In this document: piece by piece, positions 46,511 through 57,349 of the stretch
How the letters are laid out: each line of letters begins with the position of its first letter
Position numbering within the stretch: the stretch's first letter is position 1
NCBI GenBank assembly: GCA_025617375.2
Contig: JAMYGW020000003.1
Span: 1,116,001-1,180,000 of the forward strand
Source: Acarospora socialis
Lineage: Eukaryota > Ascomycota > Lecanoromycetes > Acarosporales > Acarosporaceae
DNA length: 64,000 bases
Reading direction: 5' to 3'
Made by a program: the position numbers and the translations under genes
The notes under the pieces: generated by a model
What the model was told of the DNA's origin: nothing
Databases searched by the model: none
Seen by the model: only the letters and a program-made list of their open reading frames with translations

Positions 46511-49479
46511 GTGAGAGCAATCGACGTCGAAACGGCCACAGCTTCCATGGCCAGGAATCCGCTCAAATCCCGCCAATCTGCCGTCAACATGGGCCAGTCT
46601 TCATCGCAGGTAGCTACACAACGCGTGGATGGACCTGAAGCAATTGACAAGCCGGAAAGGCCGAAGAAGAGCAAGAAGCGCAAGGAGAAGAGACAGGCAG
46701 ATCGAGGAGAACATGGGGAACGGGAGGAGGAGGAGATAGCTCAGACGCTCTTGGAGATGAAACGATCCCAGGCCCGGGAAGATACTATCAATAGCGACGA
46801 AAACGACATTGCTGCTGCCCAACAGCTTCTTGTGGAAAGCTCGCCTGCCCGCCATGGCACGTCGGCCATGCTCAACGGCGGCCCCGTGCAACCGCGGAAA
46901 ACTTCTAAAGCGAAACAGAAAAGCAAGAAGAACAGAAAATCGCAGAAGGACACATCTACGGATTTGAAAGTCGGTGCGGAGGTTCACGGCTACGTGGAAG
47001 ACCTACTCGGAACCAGTTCGCGCGCCGCTGATGATCATGCCAATGGCTCTCAGAGAGACCCGGAAGTGGTTGGCTCTTCTTCTGTGGCGGTACCTAGTCT
47101 TGATGACATGGGTAGTAATGACGAGAACATTGCCCCATACTTGAGAGAGTACGACAGGCTATCCGCCATAGCTGAGCCCACTACGCCAAGTTCAAACGAA
47201 GAGGGCGGTTCGGATCATGGGCGTGTTGTGAGTTGTTACGCTTTTACTCCTAGCGGTGGGAATCTGCAACATGCTGACCATCACCCACCTTCCCAGCATT
47301 CTCTACCTCTGACCAGTTCCATGGCCGAGAAACGCAAGCGCAAGAGACGGAGGGACGTTACAGGGCCTGCTACCGCGGTTACAGACAACAACAATGATAC
47401 AATCGTCGCAGACACCGAGCCTACTCATCGATCCCCAGAACCAGAACAACAAACCAATGGGCTTATCTCACATGATCGCTCTGATGTCGGCTCGGATTCC
47501 GAACGTGACGTTGTGATGGAGTCAATTAATCAACGCCAAGTGTCACCTGATCTATACAATATGCCTTTGGATCCTGTCCTTCCTGGCATCGAAGATCCAA
47601 CTTCTCCAGCCTATAAAGGTACGGACAAGTCGGGCAGGCATCGGCGCAAGCGGGCTAGTACTGGAAATGGCAATAAGCAGTCACGGAATAGTCCAATTGT
47701 CTCGACGAATCAGGAGGCGGAGCTTGATCTCGTTCCACAGGATGTACTTTCCAAGCCCTCCAAAAAGGCTACGAAACGCAAGCGAGCTGTCCCGGGCGAT
47801 GACGGCGTTGACCATGACTCTACTAGACCGAAGAGGAAGAGAAACAGTCTTGACTACAAGACGGCACAGTTACGGAAAGTCAGTCACAGGCCATTCGTAA
47901 ACGGGTTTGACGAAGGTCCGAAAGAGGGTCCTTTCACGGAAGCCGAAATCGCCAAATTATTCGCATTCCGTGATCAGTACTGCGAGGAGAATGACTGTAC
48001 ACAACAGCAATTCATCAAGCAGATCCATGCAAATGCTCACAACAACGTGAAGAATATATGCTTCTGGAATGAGGTCTCCGAGGTGCTTCCTTATCGTACC
48101 CGCCACGCCCTCCAAAGGGTGTGTCGCCGCCGTTTCCACAACTTCACCAAGCGCGGGACATGGACGGCGGAAGAGGATAAGGAACTGCGAGAGGCACACG
48201 ACGAGCATGGAAACAAGTGGAAGGTCATCGGCGAGCAGATTGAGCGGCTGCCGGAGGATTGTCGAGATCGATGGAGAAACTACCTAAAGGAAAGCGAGTT
48301 TCGGAATCGTGACGAGTGGACTGAGTATGAGGTCGAACGTTTGAAAGATGCAGTAGCGGAATGTATGGACGCAATGAGGAAGGCTAATCGCGAGCAAAAG
48401 AAGCGTCAAGCAAATGGACGTGCTCCAATCGGACAGCAGGACAAGGAAGAAAAAGATATGATCAACTGGGTCATTGTGAGCGAGAAGCTTGGAGGGTCTC
48501 GGAGCAGGCTGCAGTGCTCGTACAAGTGGAAACAGCTGGAGGAGAAATCAAAGAAGACTGAGGAGAATCTGAAAAAGGTCGTAAAAAGGGGACCGAAGAA
48601 GTGGCACGAGTGGAGAAAGAAACGGGCAGAGAAGAAGTATCTGTACATGCTACCTGGCGACAAATACGAACTTCTCAACGCGTAAGTTACTCAAATCCGG
48701 TTGGCTCTTTTTAAGATTCCGACTACTGACTTTCATCCCTCTATAGAGTCTCCAAGCTCGGCGTCCTTACCGACGACTCCCAGGTCGTCTGGCGCAAGAT
48801 CGGCGACGACTCGTTCCGCTCAATCTGGACGGCCGCAGATTGCAAATACGCATACCACCAGATGAAGGAGACGATCTCCAGTTTCGCAGACGTCATGCCC
48901 TTTGACGAGATCATCAACACCCTGAAGGAGCAACTGGAGGAGGAGCATCCAGACGAGCTAGACATGCATTGGGTACCTACCGTCGAAGACGACAAGAAAC
49001 CGAGCAAGAAGACAAAACGGGGTACGAAGCCGAAGAAGGCCAAGAAGCAGAACCTCAGTACGGAAACAGTCGAAGATAGCGACCTCGACAACAACAACGA
49101 CAATGGCAACGGCGCACAAAACAGCGACAATGACGACAGATCCCGCGAACAGACTCCCACGACGACACCAGAACGCGATGAAGCCGACAATAGCATTGAT
49201 GAGATTCCTGACACGCAGACTTCGCCGGATATGGAGATAGAGCCAGACGTTAATGCCGAAACGGATAGCAACCCCGCCTCGTCCGATGTCCTTGTCACGG
49301 ACGACGACGACGCCAATAGGGAGAGTGAGCCGGAACCGGAAATCGCGGATAGCGATCAAGAGGGACGGACACGGACACGTACGAGAGAGACTAACAGTAA
49401 GGAGGATGAAGATGACGACGAAGCTTCCGATGCCGATGAGCAATTGGCTAGTAAGGTGATGCTTTTACGGGACGCTTAG
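46511..49479 (+). CDS. REB1: Reb1-like Myb-domain DNA-binding protein
   Basis: Two exons, 46511-48681 and 48747-49479; 967 residues (955 if the ATG at 46547 is used). The first 450 residues are charged, with many Lys/Arg runs that can serve as nuclear signals. From about residue 470 come the Reb1/TTF1-type blocks: GPFTEAEIAKLFAFRDQYC, QFIKQIHANAHNNVKNICFW, LPYRTRHALQRVCRRRFHNF. Then come SANT/Myb repeats: RGTWTAEEDKELREAHDEHG with NKWKVIGEQIERLPEDCRDR, and DEWTEYEVERLKDAVAE with LGGSRSRLQCSYKWKQL. Exon 2 adds the block DSFRSIWTAADCKYAYHQMK and a long Asp/Glu-rich tail. Reb1 relatives act in RNA polymerase I termination, replication-fork barriers and nucleosome exclusion at promoters. Which of these applies here is not visible. 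Confidence 0.88.
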
Positions 49480-50751
49480 CTTCGTGCTCTTTCGTTGTCG
49501 TGGTGGTGTGGAGGGCAGCAGTGAGGCGCTGCACTGAAAGGGAGAACGGAGAGTGGTGAGAGTTGAAAGGGACTCGCTGTATTGCGTTACGTGTCGCTGC
49601 TAAGCTACCTATAGCTAAGCTATAGCTGGGTACCGCTCCGAAGGCGATTTGCACGATTCTGAGACACTCCACAACTTCTTTATGAGTAGGGCTAGATTCT
49701 TATAATTTCGTGTGGCCCAAAGTCATGCTTCTGAGTTCATAAAGACCACAGTTACTCTTAACAAGTCTGTCCTAATGATGCCTGTATCAGGTCCGGGGTT
49801 ACTACTTTTTCTTTTGTCTAAAGGAGAAGAGATATAGTGGCAGCCTTCCCTTCCGGGATTGGCAAAATGCCGCCTCCGGTGTGCTAGAGTAACTACTATC
49901 GAAACGTAGTTAGACTAGAGTCCAACAACTGACGCAGGGTCAAGCGGCCCGGCATGAGCGACAAGGACAGCACACTACCTACCTACAGTACTAGTCGGTT
50001 AGTGTTTACCTGCCCTAAATTGTGGGCCAACAAATAGATACACTCTACTCTCAATGAATTTCCACAGTTTAGATATCAATAAAAGAGGGCGTAGCATGAA
50101 ACAGTTAGAGGTCAAGAAGATACAACAGAGTCTATAGGGTGTTCACTTTAAAGTATGATGTTTTGGCTGATTTGTTAAGATGTGTCGTTGATTTGGGATC
50201 GGTAAACACTAACCGACCATTACTGTAGGTCTTATGAAAGCAACCGGGTGTTTAAGCATACGACAATCATTCAGGTCGCCGCTGTTTTGATAAGCGCCGA
50301 ACTCGGTCAGGACCAAAGTCACTCTATAAACTTGTACGCGAGTCAAGTAGTCAATAGCTCCATTCCACGACCAATCATCGAGTCGGCCCATCATTTGAAA
50401 GACAGTCCCGCAAATGCCTCGGGTGGTAGTTATATCTACCCATAACCTGGACTAAGATGTTGCTTAAGGTAGTCAAATCGCACATCTTTTGCTGACATAA
50501 GACACTGCGTAAGCGAGAACTTGTTATCTAAGAAGATAGCCATAAAACACCCAATAACGTTACCATAGGTGGTTAGGATTCTTGAACTTGCCTACAATGG
50601 TCGGATTCAGATTTGATCATGGCCCGCTACCTACTCTCTGCACTATGAGTAAATTCCTATCTCACGAACTACTTCCATCATCTCTTTTTATGTATCACTG
50701 TTCACCATATGTTCCACATCTTGTAAAAGTTGCCGCCGGCGCATATTCTCA
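49480..50751. other. Intergenic region, repeat-like AT-rich sequence, no supported gene
   Basis: About 1.3 kb between the conserved block and the lineage-specific genes. A dense set of AGCTA/TAGCT words forms a small palindromic patch at about 49598-49630. Only short frames occur. This is where the conserved gene order appears to end. Confidence 0.45.
49598..49630. repeat. AGCTA/TAGCT palindromic patch
   Basis: Within about 33 bases the words GCTAAGCTA, TATAGCTAAGCTATAGCT overlap to form nested short palindromes (CTATAGCTAAGCTATAG). It could fold into a small hairpin; no function is inferred. Confidence 0.6.
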
Positions 50752-51957
50752 GTGTACCGTCCTATTCTATCAGACTTCCTTGTTGCATACACCGTACATC
50801 TCGGCCATATGTGTCTTGGCACCCTTGGCATCCTTCCTGGGGAAGTCCGCCGTCTCATATGGAAGGACTTCGTCGTACCCCGTACTCCTGTCCTGCAGAC
50901 TACGAGCTTAAGAACATCCCTCACCAATTCAACAACTAAGTCTTCTACGACCTCAGTGAGAAGGCTAGCGATTCTGGAAAGCAGCAAGCAGATATGCGAC
51001 GAGGTGACTGCAGAGCTCGAACAAGAATGCAACAGCCGTGTTGCACTTGACCTCTACCCAGATCAGGAACGCATCATTGTTGGAAACTTTCCCCACCTGA
51101 CCTTCGACGATTTTCGGCACACCGATTTCTCGATCTTCAAAAGTATCATAGTGGCAATCTATCCCCCGGACATCAGAGATCCCGGGCAGTTTGTGCGGGT
51201 TCGGAATTTTGTCGTTAAGCTTGTTACCTTGCTCCGAAAGTCCAAAACTCTGCCAGACATCGAAGTTGCTTTCCAAGAGACTGGTTCGGCACTCTGGTGT
51301 ACAAATGGTGTGGTCAACAACTCGCTGGCCGATCTTACGCTTGCAGGGTATTTCAATGGCTCAGATATTGAGGGACTACTTGATCCATTTCAGACACTGA
51401 GAAACATGGGAAGTAAGAAGATCCAGCTGCCGCCTGGAGCAGAGATGTCAGAGAGTGTGTTGCAGGCTGTCTCTTGTATTGAGACAGATCTACTACATCG
51501 CCATGCCTTCGGAGGTGACTGTTTAAGTCATGTTGATAATGGCACTATCCTCTTAGACATCGAGCTGGATCGCCTCAAAGGTCCCACCGCCTCCATTGTC
51601 AGGTGGGAACGGTTCCGAAACTGGGACGAATACTATCATGACATTAGAGAAACGGTAGATCGAGTTAAGCAATACTTGAGAGATATTGTTCCTGTGGAAA
51701 TACACTTATTGGATGTGTTTAACGACTATGGTTGGTTCAGTGACTTCCAACTGCATCCGTTTCCCGACGATCCGACCTGGTCGCCCGAGGACCCGTGGAG
51801 GTGGAACTACCCGGACGGTATACCGCCCAAGGAGACGTTGGAATGGGATTACGCCGTTCTTGGTCGAGAAATGTACCTCACTGAAGAAGAGGAAGACAGG
51901 AGACGGCTTAGGATGGACCATTACATGCAGTTCATATATGGAGAGTCCTATTTTTAG
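50752..51957 (+). CDS. Hypothetical protein with F-box/2EXR-like N-terminus
   Basis: Single open frame of up to 401 residues; the real start may be the ATG encoding MCLGTLGILPGEVRRLIWKD (residue 20). LGILPGEVRRLIWKDFV resembles the LPPEIRxxIW core of fungal F-box-like proteins, followed by LAILESSKQICDEVTAEL, which fits the 'CRQIxxEA' second block of this class. The remaining sequence contains a phosphoinositide-unrelated, Asp/Pro/Trp-rich end and no known domain. Function unknown; such genes are abundant and fast evolving in ascomycetes. Confidence 0.6.
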   Translation: MYRPILSDFLVAYTVHLGHMCLGTLGILPGEVRRLIWKDFVVPRTPVLQTTSLRTSLTNSTTKSSTTSVRRLAILESSKQICDEVTAELEQECNSRVALDLYPDQERIIVGNFPHLTFDDFRHTDFSIFKSIIVAIYPPDIRDPGQFVRVRNFVVKLVTLLRKSKTLPDIEVAFQETGSALWCTNGVVNNSLADLTLAGYFNGSDIEGLLDPFQTLRNMGSKKIQLPPGAEMSESVLQAVSCIETDLLHRHAFGGDCLSHVDNGTILLDIELDRLKGPTASIVRWERFRNWDEYYHDIRETVDRVKQYLRDIVPVEIHLLDVFNDYGWFSDFQLHPFPDDPTWSPEDPWRWNYPDGIPPKETLEWDYAVLGREMYLTEEEEDRRRLRMDHYMQFIYGESYF

Positions 51958-52818
51958 AGAGACTGAGTTGGGCCACTGGGGATGATAGCATGGGGACGTA
52001 CCTCGCTAGTTTTAAGGGGATATCTAGCACTACCTACCTTATGGGAGTTTAGTGGAAGCTGAACACGGTGTCGCCGTGCTGGCAATGTTGTTCTATCTAC
52101 ATGATTCTTAACGATTGGGCGGTAACACTGGGTAGAAAGTTCCATATAAATGTGCTGAACACTTTTCCATCACCTGACACGGTGTCGACACATCCTAGGA
52201 TCTATACCATAGTACACGATAAGAAATTTGGTAAAGCAACTAAATAAGCGAATGCAACACATGCTGAGGTCAAGGCAGAGGCAGAGGATAGTAGTCCACA
52301 ACAATCGGTACGGGTCAACCCTATGGGCTATGTACATACGTACGCCTATATAGGTTCAATCACGATCATCATGTTCCAGTTGCCGCGATCGGGTGCAGTC
52401 CAAGTTACGGCGATTTATAGGATATCATAGACACCACGTGGCAGATATCATCAAGGACCAGGTGCGGTAGTAGACTGACTTCAACCGCATCCCGAGCTTA
52501 CAGTTAGGGTGTCTGATGTTGGAATTGTGTCTGGAGACAGGATGGTTTCTAGCGTCTCTTGTGTTCATCGCTATCTCAGGTGGTACTTCCTTCAGTAAAT
52601 ACAGATATATATCTTCAGTGCTGCACTTTCCGTATCTGGATCAGGTTCTGTACCATGGCTGCGAAACTATATTACTGTTTTTTTGCTTTGACCTTCGTTT
52701 CTTCTCCGTCTATATCACTTATCGGCATTAGCTACATACGTTCATTCATCATACAATATTTGTTAGGCATTCCATTCATTCGCACTACGCGGTCTTTACA
52801 TATATAGTATACTTACGC
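51958..52818. other. Intergenic region, no supported gene
   Basis: About 0.86 kb, AT-rich, with only short frames. It is expected to hold the promoter of the following gene. Confidence 0.45.
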
Positions 52819-54162
52819 ATGATGCATGCTTCCGGATCTTCAGTGAACGACTCTTTCTCCCCCTTCGCGTCGACTTCGACTTCTCCTCCCTCCTTACCGG
52901 AAAGACCCCGGAATCTCCTTCGACCGCTCCAGATGCCATCAGACCACCATGCCTCCACTGGAAACCTCGAGCACGATCTTGCCGAAATGTCCGCGATAGG
53001 TGCCAGCTTGCTGGGCTACATCACGCAGACGGAAAGCGTAGATCCGAATACTCGGCATGTGTATGAGTGGATGGCGATGATGCTTGACAAAGCAGGTGAA
53101 GCGGGTGAGTATATATCCATCTCACGTGATAAGCTTCTCGGCTTTGGCCGGGCGTTCCACGCAAGAGAGAGTGCGAGCTTACTGCACGCTGATACTGCTA
53201 ATCGAGAATTGATCAAGGTTACACAGGAGAACAAACAGATCCGGACCCATATGCTGATGGGCGATTACCTCAATTGGGGTTTGACCGACCTGCGAGGCGA
53301 TGGGAAAGCAAGACTGAGACGTCTCAAGAAAAGTGCCTCGACCTTGTTGCAGACTATGAGGAACGAGAAAAAGAAACTCCTGGAGGAAGTTGTTCCAAAA
53401 GGACCAAGGGCATCTATTGCACCAATTACGTCGTGCCTTGAAACCCGGGCAAAGGTTCTTCCTCACCCCATGTCTGTAGACCTGGCCCATTTTATCGTTG
53501 AGAGGTATAGTGCGCGGAATGAAGCCCTCCATGGAGCAAACGACATTTTCCAAGAGGGTAATTGGGCAGGGTTAGCCCACCAATGCTTCGACAATTTGGC
53601 AAGCCTCTCGTTGACTCTTCCGGATGACCAGCTTCAGCACATTGACAAGTATCAGTCCATCATCGCCTTTGTCAGGGATCAGCGGATCTGGTGGGACGCA
53701 GGCAGAAGAGGCTGGTATCCAGTCACCCCTAGGGAGGCTGGCCCCGGCTCTCTGTCTGCTTTTTCGCCAGATGATCACAGAGCTAAGATTGCACAGAGAA
53801 GCGCATGGTTCTCCGTCCAATATCCCACGAGGGCAGACATCATTCAAGCCTGGCAAAACGACATTCTCGAGGACAAGAACCCAAGGCGCCTTTCTGAACC
53901 TCAGGGTACCGGCTCAAAGCGTAAGGCCCCATGGCTCGCCAGCGATGAGCCGGCAAAGCGGCCAAGAGTCTTGGGAAGAAAAGGTTTGTTGAAAGAGCCT
54001 CGTGCAGTGGATGACTACAATCGGCTTCTGCAAAAACTGGTCAATTTGGTCCTGGTAATGGCAAAGCTCGACATAGTCTTGACTATCAAGAATATGGAGA
54101 CCTTTATCAATACTACAACCAAGACGGTAGGGGAGTTGCAAGCTAACATGGAGAGTAGGTGA
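52819..54162 (+). CDS. Hypothetical protein of unknown family, probably nuclear
   Basis: Single-exon frame of 447 residues. The first 45 residues are Ser/Pro-rich. The middle is mostly predicted-helical and charged (EMSAIGASLLGYITQTES, RDKLLGFGRAFHARESAS, RLRRLKKSASTLLQTMRNEK), with a coiled-coil-like stretch near 165-200. Basic clusters GSKRKAPW and PAKRPRVLGRK (about 372-395) look like a bipartite nuclear signal. The C-terminal 50 residues are an amphipathic helix (LLQKLVNLVLVMAKLDIVL). No known domain and no zinc cluster was found, so it is not an obvious cluster regulator. It ends 184 bp before the convergent transporter gene and might belong to the flanking region or to the ETP-type cluster. 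Confidence 0.6.
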   Translation: MMHASGSSVNDSFSPFASTSTSPPSLPERPRNLLRPLQMPSDHHASTGNLEHDLAEMSAIGASLLGYITQTESVDPNTRHVYEWMAMMLDKAGEAGEYISISRDKLLGFGRAFHARESASLLHADTANRELIKVTQENKQIRTHMLMGDYLNWGLTDLRGDGKARLRRLKKSASTLLQTMRNEKKKLLEEVVPKGPRASIAPITSCLETRAKVLPHPMSVDLAHFIVERYSARNEALHGANDIFQEGNWAGLAHQCFDNLASLSLTLPDDQLQHIDKYQSIIAFVRDQRIWWDAGRRGWYPVTPREAGPGSLSAFSPDDHRAKIAQRSAWFSVQYPTRADIIQAWQNDILEDKNPRRLSEPQGTGSKRKAPWLASDEPAKRPRVLGRKGLLKEPRAVDDYNRLLQKLVNLVLVMAKLDIVLTIKNMETFINTTTKTVGELQANMESR

Positions 54163-54346
54163 GAAGAAGTTTACTGTAAGGGATGGAAGCATGGCGGTGA
54201 TAGTGGGATTCTTAGCCTAATTTGTATATAGTCTCATACAGCTAAGCCACATCACCAATAGCCTTTAGCAATAGCGCCTTCGCGCGGCTTGAAGCGAAGG
54301 AGCAACGCTCTGACACACTAGTGACACTACCAATGCTCCGCACCAT

Positions 54347-56098
54347 TCATGCCACCGTGGAAGACCCAACCTTCCCCTTTTTCATTGACGTCCATCCTGT
54401 TCCAAGGGCCCCAACCATTGACAAACAGCTCAAAGCTAAGATGATATAGAATGTATCTGTGATCGCCGCACTGTACGCGGATATGATATCCGGGAGCTCC
54501 TCATTACTAAAGAGCTTCAAGGCGTTGGTGGCACCGGCTCCGAATAGGAGTTTGGGATCGAAACCCGGAACCACCGCCTTGATGTTGCGTGCGAGGTGGG
54601 ATTGAAAGACACTTTGCGCCGAAGCCACAAAGATGGCTCCGGCGAGCGTCTGGACCAGAGTGATCAGTGAAATAGCCAGAGGGACATCGACTTCGGATAG
54701 AACCGTTTGGGCGACCAGCACCGGTTGTTGAAGGCCAAAGCCCACGCCAAATCCGTAAAGCGCTTGATATCCGATTAACTTCGAGCTGCTGGTGGTATCG
54801 TTGAAGGTCGTGAGGAGCCCGGCACCCACCGAGGATAAAATGGCACCAGCTATCATTGCAGGGTTGGAGTATCCTATTTGGGACGTGACAATGCCGGCAA
54901 TGATCGAGAAGACCACAAATCCAAGAATAAGTGGGGTGATCAATACTCCAGATCGAAGCGCCGACGTCTGCCTCACAGCTTGAAACCATAGCGGCAGGTA
55001 AGTGACGGCTACATATATAGCAGCTGAAACGCATAGGGCAAACAGAGAGGCGAACAATATGCTACGATTCTTGAGGATCGTCAATGGTATGGTTCTCGAT
55101 TTGCCCAAAAAGATCTGAAGAACAACGAAGGCAATCAGCAGAATTCCGAACACGGTAAGAAGAGCAACAACTCGGCCGTCACTCCATGGGTACATGGACC
55201 CTCCCCACTGCAAAGCCAGGAGGAGGCAGATGAGGGACGGGATTAGAGTGATAGTGCCAGGAATGTCAAATTGGGTAACTTTCTCCCTAAGGCTTGCGTT
55301 TTTATAGCTATTCTCTGTGCTCGTTTTCCTCACAAAGAAGCCCACAACAACCATGGTGGCGATACCGATGGGAAGATTAATTCCAAAGCACCATCGCCAA
55401 GTTGATCTGTCCACCAGCACTCCGCCTAGGAACGGCCCAACAATGGACGCGACACCGAACATAGCAGTGATTAGGCCAGTGAATGCAGCGCGGCGTTCCA
55501 AGGGTACCGAGTGCGCAAGGATCAAGACCGAGCCCGAGAACATACCAGCGGCACCGAGTCCAGCAATAGCGCGACCGAAGATCAGAGCTATACTGTTCGG
55601 TGCGGTAGCGCAAATGAGCGAGCCAACTTCGAATACGCCAATTGCGCAGAGATATACTATCTTGGTCGAGAAAAAAGTGTAGAGTTTTCCGTAGAAGAGC
55701 TGGAATGTGCTCATCGTGAGCAGATAGACCGAGGTCCACCAGCCGATGTCATCGAGAGCTCGAAAGTCATCTGTAATCCTTGGAATGGCGGTGGCGATAA
55801 TAGTTTGATCCTGGTGACACCTTGAACGTTAGAACCGTTGCAGCTTGTGATTTCAGTTTCCCCTTCAACGCCAGGTTCTGCATCAATCGAGCTACTCCGA
55901 CGTGGTAAGACATACCAAGCCGCAAAGGAAGATTGCAAGGCAAAGCGTGGAGATTATCAGGCCCAGTCTGATCCCATGTGGATGGCTGATAGATTCGTCT
56001 TCCACAGCAGACTCAGATTCGGACTTGGCCCTATCCTCTCCTCTTGACTCAGACTTTACTTCCAGGACCTTATTCTCTGAAGCGGTGCTGTTCTCCAT
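54347..56098 (-). CDS. MFS drug:H+ antiporter (DHA2, 14-TM), GliA-type exporter
   Basis: Two exons on the minus strand, 56098-55916 and 55810-54347, with a 105-nt intron; 548 residues. The N-terminal 40 residues are Glu/Ser-rich and cytosolic. The rest forms about 14 membrane helices. DHA2 signatures are seen: DQTIIATAIPRITDDF, DIGWWTSVYLLTMSTFQLFY, LIFGRAIAGLGAAGMFSGS, GPFLGGVLVDRSTWRWCFGI and NLPIG. It is of the type that exports fungal toxins and antifungal drugs across the plasma membrane. GliA of the gliotoxin cluster is a member of this class, so the product of the adjacent cluster is the likely cargo (inference). It is divergent from the cyclotransferase gene, with which it shares a 247-bp promoter region. 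Confidence 0.9.
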
Positions 56099-56345
56099 AA
56101 TTGAGGTTATCCACAGCCTTGGCGAACATCTGAAAAAAGTGGAAATCAGAAGCTCAACACTGGTGGATGAGATATCCCGCAGACTATTATAAGACACTCG
56201 GCGACATATTTGCATAAGCGGAAGAATGCAACAAAATGACTCGCAGATTCCCTAAAGCAGCAACAAGTCAAGCAAATGATTATCTACCTATACGTAGGAC
56301 ACCTGTAGCCGGTGCAACCGACTATTATCACATGTCTTCCAATGG
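56099..56345. promoter_or_regulatory. Shared divergent promoter, MFS exporter / cyclotransferase, with CGG-N5-CCG
   Basis: A gap of 247 bp lies between the two start codons. It contains the inverted pair CGGTGCAACCG at 56310-56320, that is CGG-N5-CCG. This is the general form of a Zn2Cys6 regulator site, though not the TCGG-N3-CCGA spacing proposed for GliZ-like factors. Binding is inference. Confidence 0.4.
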
Positions 56346-57255
56346 ATGGATGTGAGCGATATGGCAGGACAGTGGTATTTTGCATATGGCGCCAACATGG
56401 CGGCCTCCGTGTTCGTCGTTAAACGCAAGATCCAACCTCTGCGAACAGAGATAGCTTCGATCAGAAGTCATTGCTTGTGTTTCAACATCAAGGGAGTTCC
56501 ATACTCCGAACCAGCCTTGGGAGGTCTTCGAGAGAGGACATCACAAGATTTACCAGTAGTTGGTGTCGCGTATCTTCTTACCCAAGATGATTTTACACGC
56601 GTTGTTGCAAGTGAAGGGTAAGTCGAGCATTTGATAAGGTATTTTATCTTGGAATGGGTCTTTATCATTCTTCGGCGTTATCACTGGTTCAACATTTGAT
56701 AGTGTAACTTGAAGATGCTCACAGACCATGACAGCGGTGGCATTGCCTACAAAACAGTGAAGCTCGTTGCGGAACTGCAACGAGACTCGTCAACGGTGCC
56801 GGTGTTGACCCTTGTTGGAAGACATCAGATTATGCCTTGGGACGAGCGGCTCCCTTCACGGAGATACATGGTAAGTCAGAGCTTCCTGTGGTCTAAATGT
56901 ATCTGCTGTGCCTTGGAATGAAATGGCCATGGAATCCCGTAATGACAGCACGCAGGGTCTGGTAATCCAAGGCGCTTATGAGCAGTCGCTCCCCCTTCCC
57001 TATCAATCTATGCTTGCCTCGAAGCCTACTTATTGCCCGTCTCAATCGGTGCGACATCGATTCGGAAAATGGTCTTTCGATCTGGTGTGGCAGAGAGTGG
57101 GCCTTTGGATCCAAAAAGGCGTGACAAAGTACAAAGATGAAACTGGGAATGTGCCAAGGTGGTTCTTGCTCGTCTTCGACGTTCTATCATGTGTAATGTG
57201 GACATGGCATGATTGGATATATTGTTACCTCTGGGGAAGGGGCGATGGAAGATGA
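56346..57255 (+). CDS. gliK-like: Gamma-glutamylcyclotransferase, GliK-type
   Basis: Three exons: 56346-56617, 56735-56870 and 56956-57255; 235 residues (230 if the ATG at 56361, MAGQWYF, is used). The substrate-binding motif of gamma-glutamylcyclotransferases, YFAYGANM, is at about residues 12-19. It is followed by LCFNIKGVPYSEPALGG, VVGVAYLLTQDDFTRVVASEG and GGIAYKTVKLVAEL, as in the family's beta-barrel. The enzyme removes the gamma-glutamyl group as 5-oxoproline. In ETP pathways GliK performs this step on the bis-glutathionylated diketopiperazine. The C-terminal 35 residues are hydrophobic and Trp-rich (WFLLVFDVLSCVMWTWHDW), so a membrane association is possible. The neighbours are the exporter (divergent) and the dipeptidase (convergent, 94 bp apart), which supports the pathway role. 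Confidence 0.88.
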
Positions 57256-57349
57256 TGCCCTGAGACTGTACATGATCTTTGTGGGTGGCCTACTCGACAT
57301 AAACGTTTCTCTCGCACCTTGCCTCATTTCTCGTGGTTATACTGTCGCC

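Noticed and set aside
46601-46987. Minus-strand frame of 128 residues with hydrophobic stretches
   Set aside because: Antisense to Lys/Glu-rich codons of the Reb1-like gene, which read as Phe/Leu/Ser on the other strand.
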